This document shows, in pieces, positions 47,044 through 55,510 of a DNA stretch of 64,000 bases (position 1 is the stretch's first letter; every line of letters starts with the position of its first letter). The DNA is from Anaerolineaceae bacterium. Its GTDB lineage: Bacteria; Chloroflexota; Anaerolineae; Aggregatilineales; Phototrophicaceae. The notes beneath the pieces were generated by a model. The model did not search any database. It was given only the letters and a program-made list of their open reading frames with translations, and was not told the DNA's origin. The translations under genes were made by a program, and so were the position numbers. Where the stretch lies: positions 1,054,001 through 1,118,000 of the forward strand of contig NZXX01000001.1 of assembly GCA_002702065.1 (NCBI GenBank). Reading direction: 5' to 3'.

Positions 47044-49146
47044 ATGGAAATATCGGTTCAAGCCGCAGGCATCATCGGTGTGGTTGCCAGCATTATTGGG
47101 CTGGGTTTTGCCTGGTACCAGCGTGGCTTTGTTTTGTCACAGAGTGCCGGCAATGAAAAAATGCAGCAAATTGCGAGCGCGATCCAGCGTGGTGCGCAAG
47201 CGTTTCTGACACGTGAATATCGCGCGGTGGGTATTTTTGTCGCGCTGGTGACCGTGATTCTCGTCATCCTGAGCAGCGTACCCGCATCGGGCATGTCGAT
47301 CTGGACCGCTGTCGCCTTTGTATCCGGGGCGCTGGCATCTGGCCTGTCCGGGTATATCGGCATGTATATCGCTGTGCGTGCCAATGTTCGCACGACACAG
47401 GCTGCTTCCCAGAGCCTGAATCAGGGCCTGCGGGTGGCGTTTGCCAGCGGCACCGTGATGAGCACAATGGTGGTTTCGCTGGCATTGCTCGGCATCAGCA
47501 TTTTGTTTATCCTCTTTTCCAACCAGCTTCCGCCGCAGCAGGCGGCCAGTGCACTGGCCGGGTTTGGTTTTGGCGGTACATCCATTGCTATTTTTGCCCG
47601 CGTAGGTGGTGGCATCTACACCAAAGCGGCGGATGTGGGTGCGGACCTGGTGGGTAAGACCGAAGCCGGTATCCCTGAAGATGATCCACGCAACCCGGCA
47701 ACTATCGCCGATAACGTGGGTGACAATGTGGGTGACGTCGCTGGCATGGGGTCTGACCTGTTCGAAAGTTACGCAAGCTCCATCGTGGCGGCTATTTCGC
47801 TGGCGACCCTGGGGGCTGGCCTTGGCGGTGAACAACAGTTGGCTGGTCAGGTGTTCCCGATGCTGGTGGCCACGGCTGGCCTGCTGATCGGCATGGGCAG
47901 CACCTTTCTGGTGAAAACCGAGGAAAATGCGACGCAGGAAATGCTGCTGGGCAGCCTGCGTAAGGGCGTTTATACCGCCAGCGGTGTGGTCGCTTTGGCC
48001 GTTGTCGTGCTGGGTCTGCTGCTGAACCTGGGCTGGGGTGTCATTATCGCGACCCTGGCCGGGCTGGTTGGCGGCGTGTTGATCGGCTACTTCACCGAAT
48101 ACTTTACCGCTGATAGCTATGCACCGACCAAGGCGCTGGCCGATAGTTCGCGCGGTGGTGCGGGTATCGTGATTATTCGTGGTCTGGCGCTGGGTATGTT
48201 CAGTACGGTGGCCCCGGTTCTGATCGTGATCGCTGTCACGCTGGTTGCAACCGCAGCCACCGGGCTGTACGGCGTCGCTGTTGCCGCAGTGGGTATGCTG
48301 GCGACGCTGAGTATCACGCTGGCGACGGATGCTTACGGGCCGGTAGCGGATAATGCCGGCGGTATTGCGGAGATGTCCGAGCTGGATGACTCCGTTCGTG
48401 ATCGTACCGACGCACTCGACAGCCTGGGCAACACGACGGCAGCAACCGGCAAGGGGTTTGCGATTGGTAGTGCGGCAATGACTGCGCTGGCCTTGAACGC
48501 AGCCTTCGTAACCGCTATTCAGGGTTCATCAGGTGCAGCGTTCACGGTGGATGTGCTGGATCCGCGCCTGATTACCGGCCTGTTCATTGGGGCGCTGCTG
48601 CCCTTCCTGTTCAGCGCGCTGACCATGTTGGCGGTCGGTAACGCAGCCCAGAAGATTGTGGAAGAAGTCCGGCGTCAGTTCCGCGAGATTCCCGGCATCA
48701 TGGAAGGCACGGCGGAACCGGATTATGAAAAATGTGTGGCGATCAGCACGGACAGCGCCATCCAGCAAATGATTGTTCCAGGTCTGATTGCAGTTGCTGT
48801 GCCAGTTGCTATTGCTATCCTGGCGCTGCTGGGCCGGGATAATTTCCTCGGTTCACTGGTTGGCCGCGAAACACTGATCGGCATGCTGGTCGGTTCGCTG
48901 GTGACGGCGTTCATGCTGGCAGTGATGATGGCGAACGCTGGTGGTGCCTGGGACAATGCCAAGAAATACATCGAGGCAGGTCATCATGGCGGCAAGGGCA
49001 GCGAAGCCCACAAAGCAGCGGTCGTTGGCGATACGGTTGGTGATCCATTCAAGGATACTTCTGGCCCGTCGCTGAATATTCTGCTGAAACTGCTGGCGAT
49101 TGTTTCGCTGGTGCTGGCGCCGCTGCTGGCCATTACGCCCGTTTAA
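47044..49146 (+). CDS. hppA: Membrane-bound ion-pumping pyrophosphatase, K+-dependent type
   Basis: Uses pyrophosphate to pump H+ or Na+ across the membrane. It has 700 residues and about 16 helices. The substrate motif DVGADLVGKTEAGIPEDDPRNP and NVGDNVGDVAGMGSDLFESY are intact, as is the last motif GGAWDNAKKYIE. In GNTTAATGKGFAIGSAAM, Ala takes the place of the Lys that marks K+-independent enzymes, so it should need K+. Whether H+ or Na+ is pumped cannot be settled by eye. It has its own promoter and a strong terminator. Confidence 0.96.
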   Translation: MEISVQAAGIIGVVASIIGLGFAWYQRGFVLSQSAGNEKMQQIASAIQRGAQAFLTREYRAVGIFVALVTVILVILSSVPASGMSIWTAVAFVSGALASGLSGYIGMYIAVRANVRTTQAASQSLNQGLRVAFASGTVMSTMVVSLALLGISILFILFSNQLPPQQAASALAGFGFGGTSIAIFARVGGGIYTKAADVGADLVGKTEAGIPEDDPRNPATIADNVGDNVGDVAGMGSDLFESYASSIVAAISLATLGAGLGGEQQLAGQVFPMLVATAGLLIGMGSTFLVKTEENATQEMLLGSLRKGVYTASGVVALAVVVLGLLLNLGWGVIIATLAGLVGGVLIGYFTEYFTADSYAPTKALADSSRGGAGIVIIRGLALGMFSTVAPVLIVIAVTLVATAATGLYGVAVAAVGMLATLSITLATDAYGPVADNAGGIAEMSELDDSVRDRTDALDSLGNTTAATGKGFAIGSAAMTALALNAAFVTAIQGSSGAAFTVDVLDPRLITGLFIGALLPFLFSALTMLAVGNAAQKIVEEVRRQFREIPGIMEGTAEPDYEKCVAISTDSAIQQMIVPGLIAVAVPVAIAILALLGRDNFLGSLVGRETLIGMLVGSLVTAFMLAVMMANAGGAWDNAKKYIEAGHHGGKGSEAHKAAVVGDTVGDPFKDTSGPSLNILLKLLAIVSLVLAPLLAITPV

Positions 49147-49168
49147 CCGAGACATACTCGCTAGAATC

Positions 49169-49204
49169 AAAACTCCCCGGTAAACAATACGGGGAGTTTT
49201 TTTA
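49169..49204. terminator. Bidirectional terminator between hppA and the first secreted-protein copy
   Basis: AAAACTCCCCG (49169-49179) pairs with CGGGGAGTTTT (49190-49200), followed by T residues. A similar stem follows the second copy of the duplicated gene. Confidence 0.88.
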
Positions 49205-49260
49205 TGTGTACTCAGCAATTACTGAGGATGTCGCAGTCTGCTGTTCGCGTTCTGCTCAGA

Positions 49261-49710
49261 TCAGCCGGAGGATTTGGGCGGCATCGCGGTCGGCTCTGGC
49301 AGTTCCATGGGCGGCGCATAGACCGGTTCGTAGGTCGTGGGGAACAGCATGGTGTTGACCTTGCCCCACTCATCATAGCCAATCAGCTTGAGGCTGGGGT
49401 CGTAACCGAGATAGCAGCTCACGCCAATGGTGCTGGGGCCGTAGGTGCCCATCCCTGCTTCGATATAGCCAGAGGTGCCGGTTTCGCAGGCGGCGGCCAG
49501 TGCGTCATCAATGGTGGCCTGCGAGACTTCCCACAGTGTTTCGCCCTGCATGTTAACCAGCCAGCAGCCATCTGCCTGCGTACAATACAGCGTGTCGCCG
49601 CCGAAGTGATGCACCTGGTTAATGCGCTCATCAGCCAGAACGGCCTGTAAAGACAAGAGCAGTAAGACCGTTGCAGCCAACGTATAAAGGGTCTTGCGTG
49701 TGATTTGCAT
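49261..49710 (-). CDS. Small secreted protein, copy 1 of a tandem duplication
   Basis: A 149-residue exported protein of unknown function. The signal peptide ends at VLADERI. The mature core (QVHHFGGDTLYCTQADGCWLV onward, about 105 residues) has three or four Cys and many aromatic residues. The tail is Pro-rich and ends MPPKSSG. The core is nearly identical to the neighbour at 49947-50378; signal peptides and tails differ. ATG 49710 gives the best spacing to GAGGA; ATG 49713 and an upstream start at 49767 are less likely. Confidence 0.75.
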   Translation of the reverse strand: MQITRKTLYTLAATVLLLLSLQAVLADERINQVHHFGGDTLYCTQADGCWLVNMQGETLWEVSQATIDDALAAACETGTSGYIEAGMGTYGPSTIGVSCYLGYDPSLKLIGYDEWGKVNTMLFPTTYEPVYAPPMELPEPTAMPPKSSG

Positions 49711-49887
49711 CATGTTCCTCGCGGTTTTTGAAAAGTTGATAAAGCATAGGTTTTTGATAACCGTCAACTTAGTATTAACGCATTAGGCTGGAAACGCCCT
49801 GAGAGATAATCCTAATTTTTCATAAAGAGATGTGCGTAGCATCGGTTGAATACTTGACCGGACACACCGAGCATACGGAGAAAATAA

Positions 49888-49921
49888 CCAAAAACTCCCC
49901 ACACATCGTTGGGGAGTTTGA
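49888..49921 (-). terminator. Terminator after secreted-protein copy 2
   Basis: AAAACTCCCCA pairs with TGGGGAGTTT around a short loop. It is the counterpart of the stem at 49169-49200 and lies downstream of the second duplicated gene. Confidence 0.65.
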
Positions 49922-49946
49922 AAAGCACATTCTGTTAAGGGTTGTG

Positions 49947-50378
49947 CTACCTGGGGCGTCGGGTTGGCACTGGCATTGGTTCCGCGTTATTCGGCGCATA
50001 CACAGGCTCGTAGGTCGTGGGGAACATCATGGTGTTGACCTTGCCCCACTCGTCATAGCCAATCAGCTTGAGGCTGGGGTCGTAACCGAGATAGCAGCTC
50101 ACGCCGATGGTGCTGGGGCCATAGGTGCCCATACCGGCTTCGATATAGCCTGAAGTACCGGTTTCGCAGGCGGTAGCCAGCGCGTCGTCGATAGTGGCCT
50201 GCGAGACTTCCCATAGTGTTTCGCCCTGCATGTTGACCAGCCAGCAGCCATCTGCCTGCGTACAATACAGCGTGTCGCCGCCGAAGTGATGCACCTGATT
50301 GATGCGCTCATCGGCCAATACAGCCTGGACAGCCATTACAATCAATACCAGAACGAACATGCGAATCATAAGTTTCAT
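49947..50378 (-). CDS. Small secreted protein, copy 2 of a tandem duplication
   Basis: A 143-residue exported protein with signal peptide (MIRMFVLVLIVMAVQAVLA) and the same mature core as copy 1. Over about 335 bases the two genes differ at roughly 26 positions by my count, mostly at third codon positions. The two proteins differ there at only a few residues, so selection has kept the sequence. The C-terminus ends VPTRRPR, unlike copy 1. AAAGAGG precedes ATG 50378. No known family is recognised. Confidence 0.75.
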   Translation of the reverse strand: MKLMIRMFVLVLIVMAVQAVLADERINQVHHFGGDTLYCTQADGCWLVNMQGETLWEVSQATIDDALATACETGTSGYIEAGMGTYGPSTIGVSCYLGYDPSLKLIGYDEWGKVNTMMFPTTYEPVYAPNNAEPMPVPTRRPR

Positions 50379-50502
50379 GGCGTTGCCTCTTTAAATACTC
50401 AGGGTTATCCGGAACCCCTTCGCGATATGTTTTATCGTACTGCGCGATTGGGGGTTCAAAGCTGAGACAACTTTTGAATAATTTATGAATGGTTGGAATA
50501 AA

Positions 50503-50530
50503 AAAGCCGCTGACCAGTGTCAACGGCTTT
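50503..50530 (-). terminator. Terminator of the small DUF35 genes
   Basis: On the minus strand GCCGTTGAC and GTCAGCGGC pair around a short loop, followed by TTTTTTA. The plus coordinates run from the A tract at 50501-50505 to 50530. Confidence 0.8.
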
Positions 50531-50555
50531 CGTATGATTGCATCATGATTGCAGA

Positions 50556-50867
50556 TCAGGTGGCGCGGTCCATAATTTTGCGGAACTTGTAACCGTAAAC
50601 GATCATGCCCTTACGACCCTCGGCAGTCAGTTTGCGCGTCACCATTTCAACGCGGTCACCGATTGCGACGGGGCCATCCATATCCGTTAACTGCGCCGTC
50701 ACCAGCGGCCCCTCATCCAATTGCACGAGTGCCAACGTGTAGGGGGCCTGTTCTTCAAAACCCTCAGGAGGTTCCCCCAGGGTGGTGTACGTATAGATCG
50801 ACCCTGTGCCGGCAAAGGCAAACGGCTGCGGTTGGAACTCGACCTGTCGTTTATTTGTGGGTTCCAT
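50556..50867 (-). CDS. DUF35 OB-fold protein (C-terminal half), acyl-CoA pathway partner
   Basis: A 103-residue protein matching the OB-fold part of DUF35/ChsH2 proteins: FAGTGSIYTYTTLGEPPEGFEEQAPYTLAL is split between strands of that fold, and VTRKLTAEGRKGMIVYGYKFR ends it. In archaea, DUF35 proteins bridge thiolase and HMG-CoA synthase so that acetoacetyl-CoA is channelled. HMG-CoA synthase lies 1.5 kb upstream on the same strand, which suggests the same role here (inference). The zinc-ribbon half is normally on the same chain but is a separate gene here, 9 bases upstream and in another frame. Confidence 0.82.
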   Translation of the reverse strand: MEPTNKRQVEFQPQPFAFAGTGSIYTYTTLGEPPEGFEEQAPYTLALVQLDEGPLVTAQLTDMDGPVAIGDRVEMVTRKLTAEGRKGMIVYGYKFRKIMDRAT

Positions 50868-50875
50868 GAATGAAC

Positions 50876-51055
50876 CTAGCGACCGACGGTGCTAACTTGG
50901 TCGTAGCTGTACGCTTCTTTATTCAGCACAACCTGTCCCTGTTCACTCTGGGTGATCAGGCGACGCGGCTGCAAACTGAACTGTCCATTCGGATTACGAA
51001 AACCTTCGAGACGGTAGCGTTGTGCGTTGAGGCGCCAGTGACGTGAAATCTGCAT
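50876..51055 (-). CDS. Small DUF35 N-terminal-like protein with lost zinc ligands
   Basis: A 59-residue protein starting at ATG 51055 behind AGGAG and ending at TAG 50878-50876. It opens ISRHWRLNAQRYRLEGFR, the usual start of DUF35 zinc-ribbon domains (helix, then RYRL-G). Where the family has Cys-x-x-Cys pairs, this protein reads RNPNGQF and ITQSEQG, and it contains no Cys at all. It therefore cannot bind zinc in the usual way. It lies 9 bases before the OB-fold gene and should be co-translated. The two proteins add up to the length of one normal DUF35 protein. Confidence 0.72.
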   Translation of the reverse strand: MQISRHWRLNAQRYRLEGFRNPNGQFSLQPRRLITQSEQGQVVLNKEAYSYDQVSTVGR

Positions 51056-51113
51056 TGTTGGTTACTCCTGATAGTGACTTCAAATTTGTGCGTCTTTGCA
51101 CGAAATTTCACTT

Positions 51114-51170
51114 ATTATAGGGATTTGGGACTATCAAAAGCTATCAGAAGGCCCTTTTGCCTATCAAAGA
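51114..51170 (-). promoter_or_regulatory. Promoter with phased direct repeats for the DUF35 pair
   Basis: A perfect TATAAT on the minus strand (51119-51114) lacks a good -35. In its place, CTATCAAAAG-like units start at 51131, 51141 and 51161, spaced 10 and 20 bases apart, so all lie on one face of the DNA. This suggests an activator site. The transcript start near 51107 is 52 bases before ATG 51055. Confidence 0.55.
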
Positions 51171-51251
51171 CTCTCTAAAGAAGGCCAAAATCAGGCAAAT
51201 TCGGCATTTAACATAATGTGGCATAAATTATGTTTACAGATGTTATGCCAT

Positions 51252-52295
51252 CTATTGAAAGATCACACGCTTGCCCTGGCGTGCGGCTTCATATGCCGCC
51301 AGCACCATTTCAATGCAGATTCGCCCGGCTTCGGCAGTCGCCAGTGGTTCCTGAATTCCGCGCAGGTAATTGACCACCGCACGTGGCACAGCGCGGATTC
51401 GTTCGCCATGCTGCACCAGCGGAAAATCAAAATACTCCCAGTCGCCAACCGATGCGCGATAGACTTTGAGTGCGACTGCGCCCGGTGGGTTGGGTACATT
51501 GGAGGAGGGCACATCACCGTAGTTATGGATGATGCTTCCCTGATCGCCATAAATTTCAGTCGTGGCTTCTGCCGCCAGGGTGGTTGAACTGTTGAGCAGG
51601 ATTCCCATTTCCTTTTTGGCAAAGCGATAGATGGCGATGCCGTTATCATCGGGCGCGACATCGGTGACGATGTTGTCAATTTCGGCGATGACGCTGGTCG
51701 GTTTGCCCAGCATCCAATAGAACCAGTCGGCTGCGTGCGAGGCATCATCCATAAACATGCCCATGTTTTGTACGGGGTCAATGTGCCAGTTGCCGGGGTA
51801 GGCGAAGTTGGGGTTGAGCAACACCGGGATCGCATGCCGCCGCCGCACAATCGCCACATTGCCAACTGTACCTTCATCCAGCAGCGCTTTGATTTTCTGA
51901 TTAACCGGGTCGGCCCGCATTTGATAGCACAGGCTGAACTTCACACCATACTGCTTTACAGCGGCGATAATCGTGTCGCAGTCCTCCAGTGTCAGCGCCA
52001 TCGGCTTTTGCAGCAGAATATGTTTGCCTGCCTGGGCCGCTGCGACGGCATGTTCGGCGTGCTTGTTGGTCGGGCTGGTGATGAATACCGCGTCAATATC
52101 GTCACGTGCCAGCAGGTTGTCGAGGTCCGGCTCAAACGTGATGTTGTATTTGGCTGCGTTGGTTTCGCCACGTTCACGGTCATCATCCCAGGCTGCGACG
52201 ATCTGCGCGTCGTCGAAATCCTTGATGACATCGGCGTAGGCGTGAATGTGCGCATGTGCAAAGCTGATGATGCCCAGGCGGATGGGGGTGGTCAT
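51252..52295 (-). CDS. Gfo/Idh/MocA-family oxidoreductase
   Basis: A 347-residue NAD(P)-dependent enzyme. The N-terminal Rossmann fold opens IRLGIISFAHAHIHAYADV, and the usual EKP loop reads LQKPMALTLED, with Gln for Glu but the Lys kept. SPTNKHAEHAVAA precedes it. The C-terminal alpha/beta domain includes DDASHAADWFYWMLG. Typical substrates are sugars, inositols or their derivatives; nothing here fixes one. ATG 52295 follows GGAGG with 8-base spacing. It lies between HMG-CoA synthase and the DUF35 genes, an unusual place for a sugar-type dehydrogenase. Confidence 0.9.
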   Translation of the reverse strand: MTTPIRLGIISFAHAHIHAYADVIKDFDDAQIVAAWDDDRERGETNAAKYNITFEPDLDNLLARDDIDAVFITSPTNKHAEHAVAAAQAGKHILLQKPMALTLEDCDTIIAAVKQYGVKFSLCYQMRADPVNQKIKALLDEGTVGNVAIVRRRHAIPVLLNPNFAYPGNWHIDPVQNMGMFMDDASHAADWFYWMLGKPTSVIAEIDNIVTDVAPDDNGIAIYRFAKKEMGILLNSSTTLAAEATTEIYGDQGSIIHNYGDVPSSNVPNPPGAVALKVYRASVGDWEYFDFPLVQHGERIRAVPRAVVNYLRGIQEPLATAEAGRICIEMVLAAYEAARQGKRVIFQ

Positions 52296-52385
52296 GGTGG
52301 GGCCTCCTCTCAAAAATAAAACTGCCACATACTACCGCGTGACAGTTTTATCTGCTATTGAAGCTGGCTGGACTGCGAGGTTAGC

Positions 52386-53465
52386 TCAGTCCTTGAGTTT
52401 GCCCCGGTAGCGGCAGTAGGTGGCGTAATCGATCTCGGTCCGGCGGTTGATATAGTCCCGCGTGGAAGGGGCACGTTTCTGCACGTCCTTGATGCGATCC
52501 GTCAGCACCAGATCAAAGGCGTCCGAACCTGCGCCGCTGCCATAGCTGACCATCAGAATACGATCACCGGGCTGGGCAATATCGAGCACAGCGGTCAGGC
52601 CGATCATGCAGGAACCGGAATAGGTGTTGCCAATTTCACCCGCCAGCAGGCCCGTTTTGAATTGGTCCGGTTTGAAGCCCAGTGTTTGCGCGGCGCGGGA
52701 AGGGAACTTGACGTTCGGCTGGTGGAAGACCGCATACGTGTAATCTTCTGGCCTGGTACCCATCATATCCATCAGGTTTTGCGAACTGTTGAGCGTGTGA
52801 TGGAAATAGGCCGGTTCGCCCGTGAAGCGGTCACCATGACTGGGGTATTCCTCACCCTGCCGGCGCCAGAAATCCGGTGTGTCGGTGACGAAGCTGTAGC
52901 TGCCCTGATAGATCGCGCAGGCTTCATCCGCCGGGCCGAGCAGGAACGCCGCGCCGCCGGAAGCCGCCGTGTATTCCAGTGCGTCACCGGGACGACCCTG
53001 CGCCGTATCCATGCCGATGCTGAGGGTGTAACGCCCCATGCCGCTGCCGATAAAGCCAATTGACGCCTGCACCGCTTCAGTCCCGGCCTTGCAGGCAAAT
53101 TCCCAGTCGGCGGCCTGAATGTTGGGTGACGCGCCAATGCTCTCGGCGACGATGGTGCTGGTGGGCTTGACCGCGTAGGGGTGACTTTCGCTGCCCACCC
53201 ACACGGCGCGGATGAGTTTGGGGTCAACCCCGGCGCGGGCAACGGCGTTGCGGGCAGCCTCGATGGACATGGTGGTGACGTCTTCATCCAGCCCGGCGAC
53301 CGCTTTTTCCTTGACAGGACTGCCGCCCATGCTGTTGGTCCAGACGCGGGCGATTTCGTGCCCCGGCAGCCGGTAACGCGGGACGTATGCGCCGTAGCCG
53401 ATGATGCCGACCTGACGATCTGGCCGTAAGAGATTTGCTTGAGACTGAAAACCGTTCATTGTCAT
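52386..53465 (-). CDS. Hydroxymethylglutaryl-CoA synthase, archaeal type
   Basis: A 359-residue thiolase-fold enzyme that joins acetoacetyl-CoA and acetyl-CoA to HMG-CoA, the entry to the mevalonate pathway. [17 protein letters not shown] near residue 18, the catalytic Cys in [13 protein letters not shown], His in [16 protein letters not shown], and the terminal [11 protein letters not shown] are as in archaeal enzymes. The next gene upstream is HMG-CoA reductase, 65 bases away. A DUF35 pair, partner of this enzyme in archaea, lies downstream. Confidence 0.92.
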   Translation of the reverse strand: MTMNGFQSQANLLRPDRQVGIIGYGAYVPRYRLPGHEIARVWTNSMGGSPVKEKAVAGLDEDVTTMSIEAARNAVARAGVDPKLIRAVWVGSESHPYAVKPTSTIVAESIGASPNIQAADWEFACKAGTEAVQASIGFIGSGMGRYTLSIGMDTAQGRPGDALEYTAASGGAAFLLGPADEACAIYQGSYSFVTDTPDFWRRQGEEYPSHGDRFTGEPAYFHHTLNSSQNLMDMMGTRPEDYTYAVFHQPNVKFPSRAAQTLGFKPDQFKTGLLAGEIGNTYSGSCMIGLTAVLDIAQPGDRILMVSYGSGAGSDAFDLVLTDRIKDVQKRAPSTRDYINRRTEIDYATYCRYRGKLKD

Positions 53466-53530
53466 GAGTTCGATACCTCGTCTAGTTTTTGGGTCGGTCG
53501 CATTTACACGTCACAAATTATATGGCGACC

Positions 53531-54826
53531 CTACAAAGTGAGTTCTGATACCAGTTCTTTGGCGCGTTCCAGCCGGATGTTGCCTTCTTCGATCATGGTC
53601 TGCACGATGCGCGGGATGAGGTCGCCCTCGGCCCCGGCAGCGACAGCCAGCTGCTTGGCGTGCAGGCTCATGTGGCCGCGCTGAATACCCTCGGTTGCCA
53701 GTGCCCGCATCGCGGCTAAGTTTTGCGCCAGCCCGACTGCGGCGATCACTTCGGCGAGCTGCTGCGCCGATTCGATGCCGAGAATTTTGAGCGCGACCTG
53801 GGCAGTCGGATGCACGCGGGTGGCGCCGCCGACGATGCCCACCGACAACGGAAGTTCGATGTTCCCGCGTAGATTGCCATCTGCGTCCTGCGACCAGTGG
53901 GTCAGGCTGGTATAAGCACCATTGCGCGCGGCGTAAGCGTGCGCCCCGGCTTCGATGGCACGCCAGTCATTGCCCGTGGCGATAATTACCGGATCAACGC
54001 CGTTCATAATGCCTTTGTTGTGGGTGGTCGCGCGATACGGGTCAATCTCAGCAAACACGCCTGCTTCGACAATCGACTGCACGACCGCTTCACCGGACAG
54101 CGTTTTGGTAGCCAGTTCTGCCGCCGGAATGACCCCTTCCGCCCGTGCTTTGCGCCGGTCCGTCAGGTTGCTGAGGATGCGCAGGTTCACCCGCCCGCCG
54201 GTCAGCGCTTCGATGTGCGGAGCCAGATGTTCCGCCGCCGTGTTAATGGCATTCGCGCCCATCGCGTCACGGCAGTCGTACAGCAGATGAACGACCAGCA
54301 TGGGGCCAATAGCAGTTTGCGGGAAGGGGCGCACTTCAATGTCGCGGGCGCCGCCACCCCGCTTGACGATGCTGCCGCCGACTTCATCGGCAATGTGCAA
54401 CAAGCGCGCCTTGTCATTCAGGACCGCGCGGCTGGCTGCGTTCAGGTCTGCGACATCCAATACCTGAATCTGACCGATCATGATGGGGTCGTCGCTGCTG
54501 GTCACAAAGCCCCCGCCAGCACGGAACAGGCGGGCCGCATTACTCACGGCTGCGACGACCGACGGTTCTTCGATGACCATCGGGATCAGATAATCGCGCT
54601 GGTTGATAAGAAAGTTGGTGGCGATACCCAGCGGCAGGCTGAACGTCCCGACGACGTTCTCAATCATGTGGTCGGCCTGTGCCGTTGATAGGCCAGCGTC
54701 GCCCACCAGAATGGCACGTTCGTCAGACGAAAGGCCAGCCCAGTCCGCGACCAGGGTCGCGCGCTCGTCGAGGCTGCGTTTGTAAAAACCGGAAATGCGT
54801 GATGTTGGCGTTTGTGTCGATGTCAT
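53531..54826 (-). CDS. mvaA: Hydroxymethylglutaryl-CoA reductase, class II
   Basis: Reduces HMG-CoA to mevalonate with NAD(P)H. It has 431 residues from ATG 54826; an in-frame TTG at 54856 lies in a promoter-like TTGACA and would add ten. Catalytic Glu is in VIEEPSVVAAVSNAA (about residue 86), Lys in HNKGIMNGVDPV, Asn/Asp in IATGNDWRAIEAG, and His in RGHMSLHAKQLA. The soluble form without membrane helices and these motifs fit class II. First gene of the mevalonate-linked cluster. A -10-like TACACT lies 6 bases before ATG 54826, so this transcript may also be leaderless. Confidence 0.94.
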   Translation of the reverse strand: MTSTQTPTSRISGFYKRSLDERATLVADWAGLSSDERAILVGDAGLSTAQADHMIENVVGTFSLPLGIATNFLINQRDYLIPMVIEEPSVVAAVSNAARLFRAGGGFVTSSDDPIMIGQIQVLDVADLNAASRAVLNDKARLLHIADEVGGSIVKRGGGARDIEVRPFPQTAIGPMLVVHLLYDCRDAMGANAINTAAEHLAPHIEALTGGRVNLRILSNLTDRRKARAEGVIPAAELATKTLSGEAVVQSIVEAGVFAEIDPYRATTHNKGIMNGVDPVIIATGNDWRAIEAGAHAYAARNGAYTSLTHWSQDADGNLRGNIELPLSVGIVGGATRVHPTAQVALKILGIESAQQLAEVIAAVGLAQNLAAMRALATEGIQRGHMSLHAKQLAVAAGAEGDLIPRIVQTMIEEGNIRLERAKELVSELTL

Positions 54827-54914
54827 GGGTCTAGTGTAACGGGTTGAACCTGTCAATTGCTATCAGATTGGTGAAAAACAGCACAAATTGCCCGATGGTT
54901 TGATGGGTAAATGG

Positions 54915-55475
54915 CTAATCTTCATAATACAGGGCGATCTGCTCCCAGTTTAATTGAGGCTGCTGGTAGGACACAAGCTGCCAGGTCGATGCCTTGATGC
55001 TTCCCTCCCAGGCCACCTCATCATTGATGCGTAAGGTCGCTTGCTGGTCCGGCTCGACGTGTAAATAGAGTTTGTTGGCAGCTGCCGGACGGATGTGAAT
55101 GAACGCCCTCCAGTAAGGTTGCTCCGCATTGGATGAAACAGAAAAATAACCCTGATTGTCGATCAAGATAGTCTGTGTGGCCTGGGCATCGAAGATCTGG
55201 ATGCCCCATGCGGAGTTCGATGCACCGTGGTTGGTGGCCGTCAGCTCCAGTGTAAAGGCAGCCGGTAGCTGCACAGGGGCGGGGCTAAAGGTCCAATCCT
55301 CGGATTGCGTTTGTGTTTCTATCCAATCTACGGGTGATTCAACCCGCCATTGCAGCGTACCTGCGCGCGGCGGATCTGCCAGGCCAAGCCCCAGCAAGAT
55401 GGAAAGCGTGAATCCGCCGATGAACAGCATCAGACTGATGAGGAGGGTGATCCGCCAGCGAATGATCGTTGACAC
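54915..55475 (-). CDS. Membrane-anchored protein of unknown function
   Basis: A 186-residue protein with an N-terminal membrane helix (ITLLISLMLFIGGFTLSILLG is its span) and an outside beta-rich domain of about 150 residues with many Trp, Gln and Ala (ATLRINDEVAWEGSIKAS). The pattern recalls jelly-roll carbohydrate-binding domains, but no family can be named. It starts with GTG 55475, which lies at the predicted transcript start. Its promoter overlaps that of the divergent deacetylase gene completely. Confidence 0.7.
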   Translation of the reverse strand: MSTIIRWRITLLISLMLFIGGFTLSILLGLGLADPPRAGTLQWRVESPVDWIETQTQSEDWTFSPAPVQLPAAFTLELTATNHGASNSAWGIQIFDAQATQTILIDNQGYFSVSSNAEQPYWRAFIHIRPAAANKLYLHVEPDQQATLRINDEVAWEGSIKASTWQLVSYQQPQLNWEQIALYYED

Positions 55476-55510
55476 TGAATAACGTTATCCGTATGCTTTG
55501 TCTCATGCAA
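55469..55510. promoter_or_regulatory. Interlocked divergent promoters with leaderless starts
   Basis: Plus strand: TTGACA (55469-55474), 17 bases, TATGCT (55492-55497), then ATG at 55505, right at the expected start. Minus strand: TTGCAT (55510-55505), 17 bases, TAACGT (55487-55482), then GTG at 55475, again at the start. Each start codon abuts or forms the -35 of the other promoter. Confidence 0.65.

Noticed and set aside
50876-51055. Small gene as simple frameshift remnant of the OB-fold gene
   Set aside because: It has its own ATG, ribosome site, stop and promoter and a family-typical N-terminus, so I keep it as a gene; a read error remains possible and is listed under findings.
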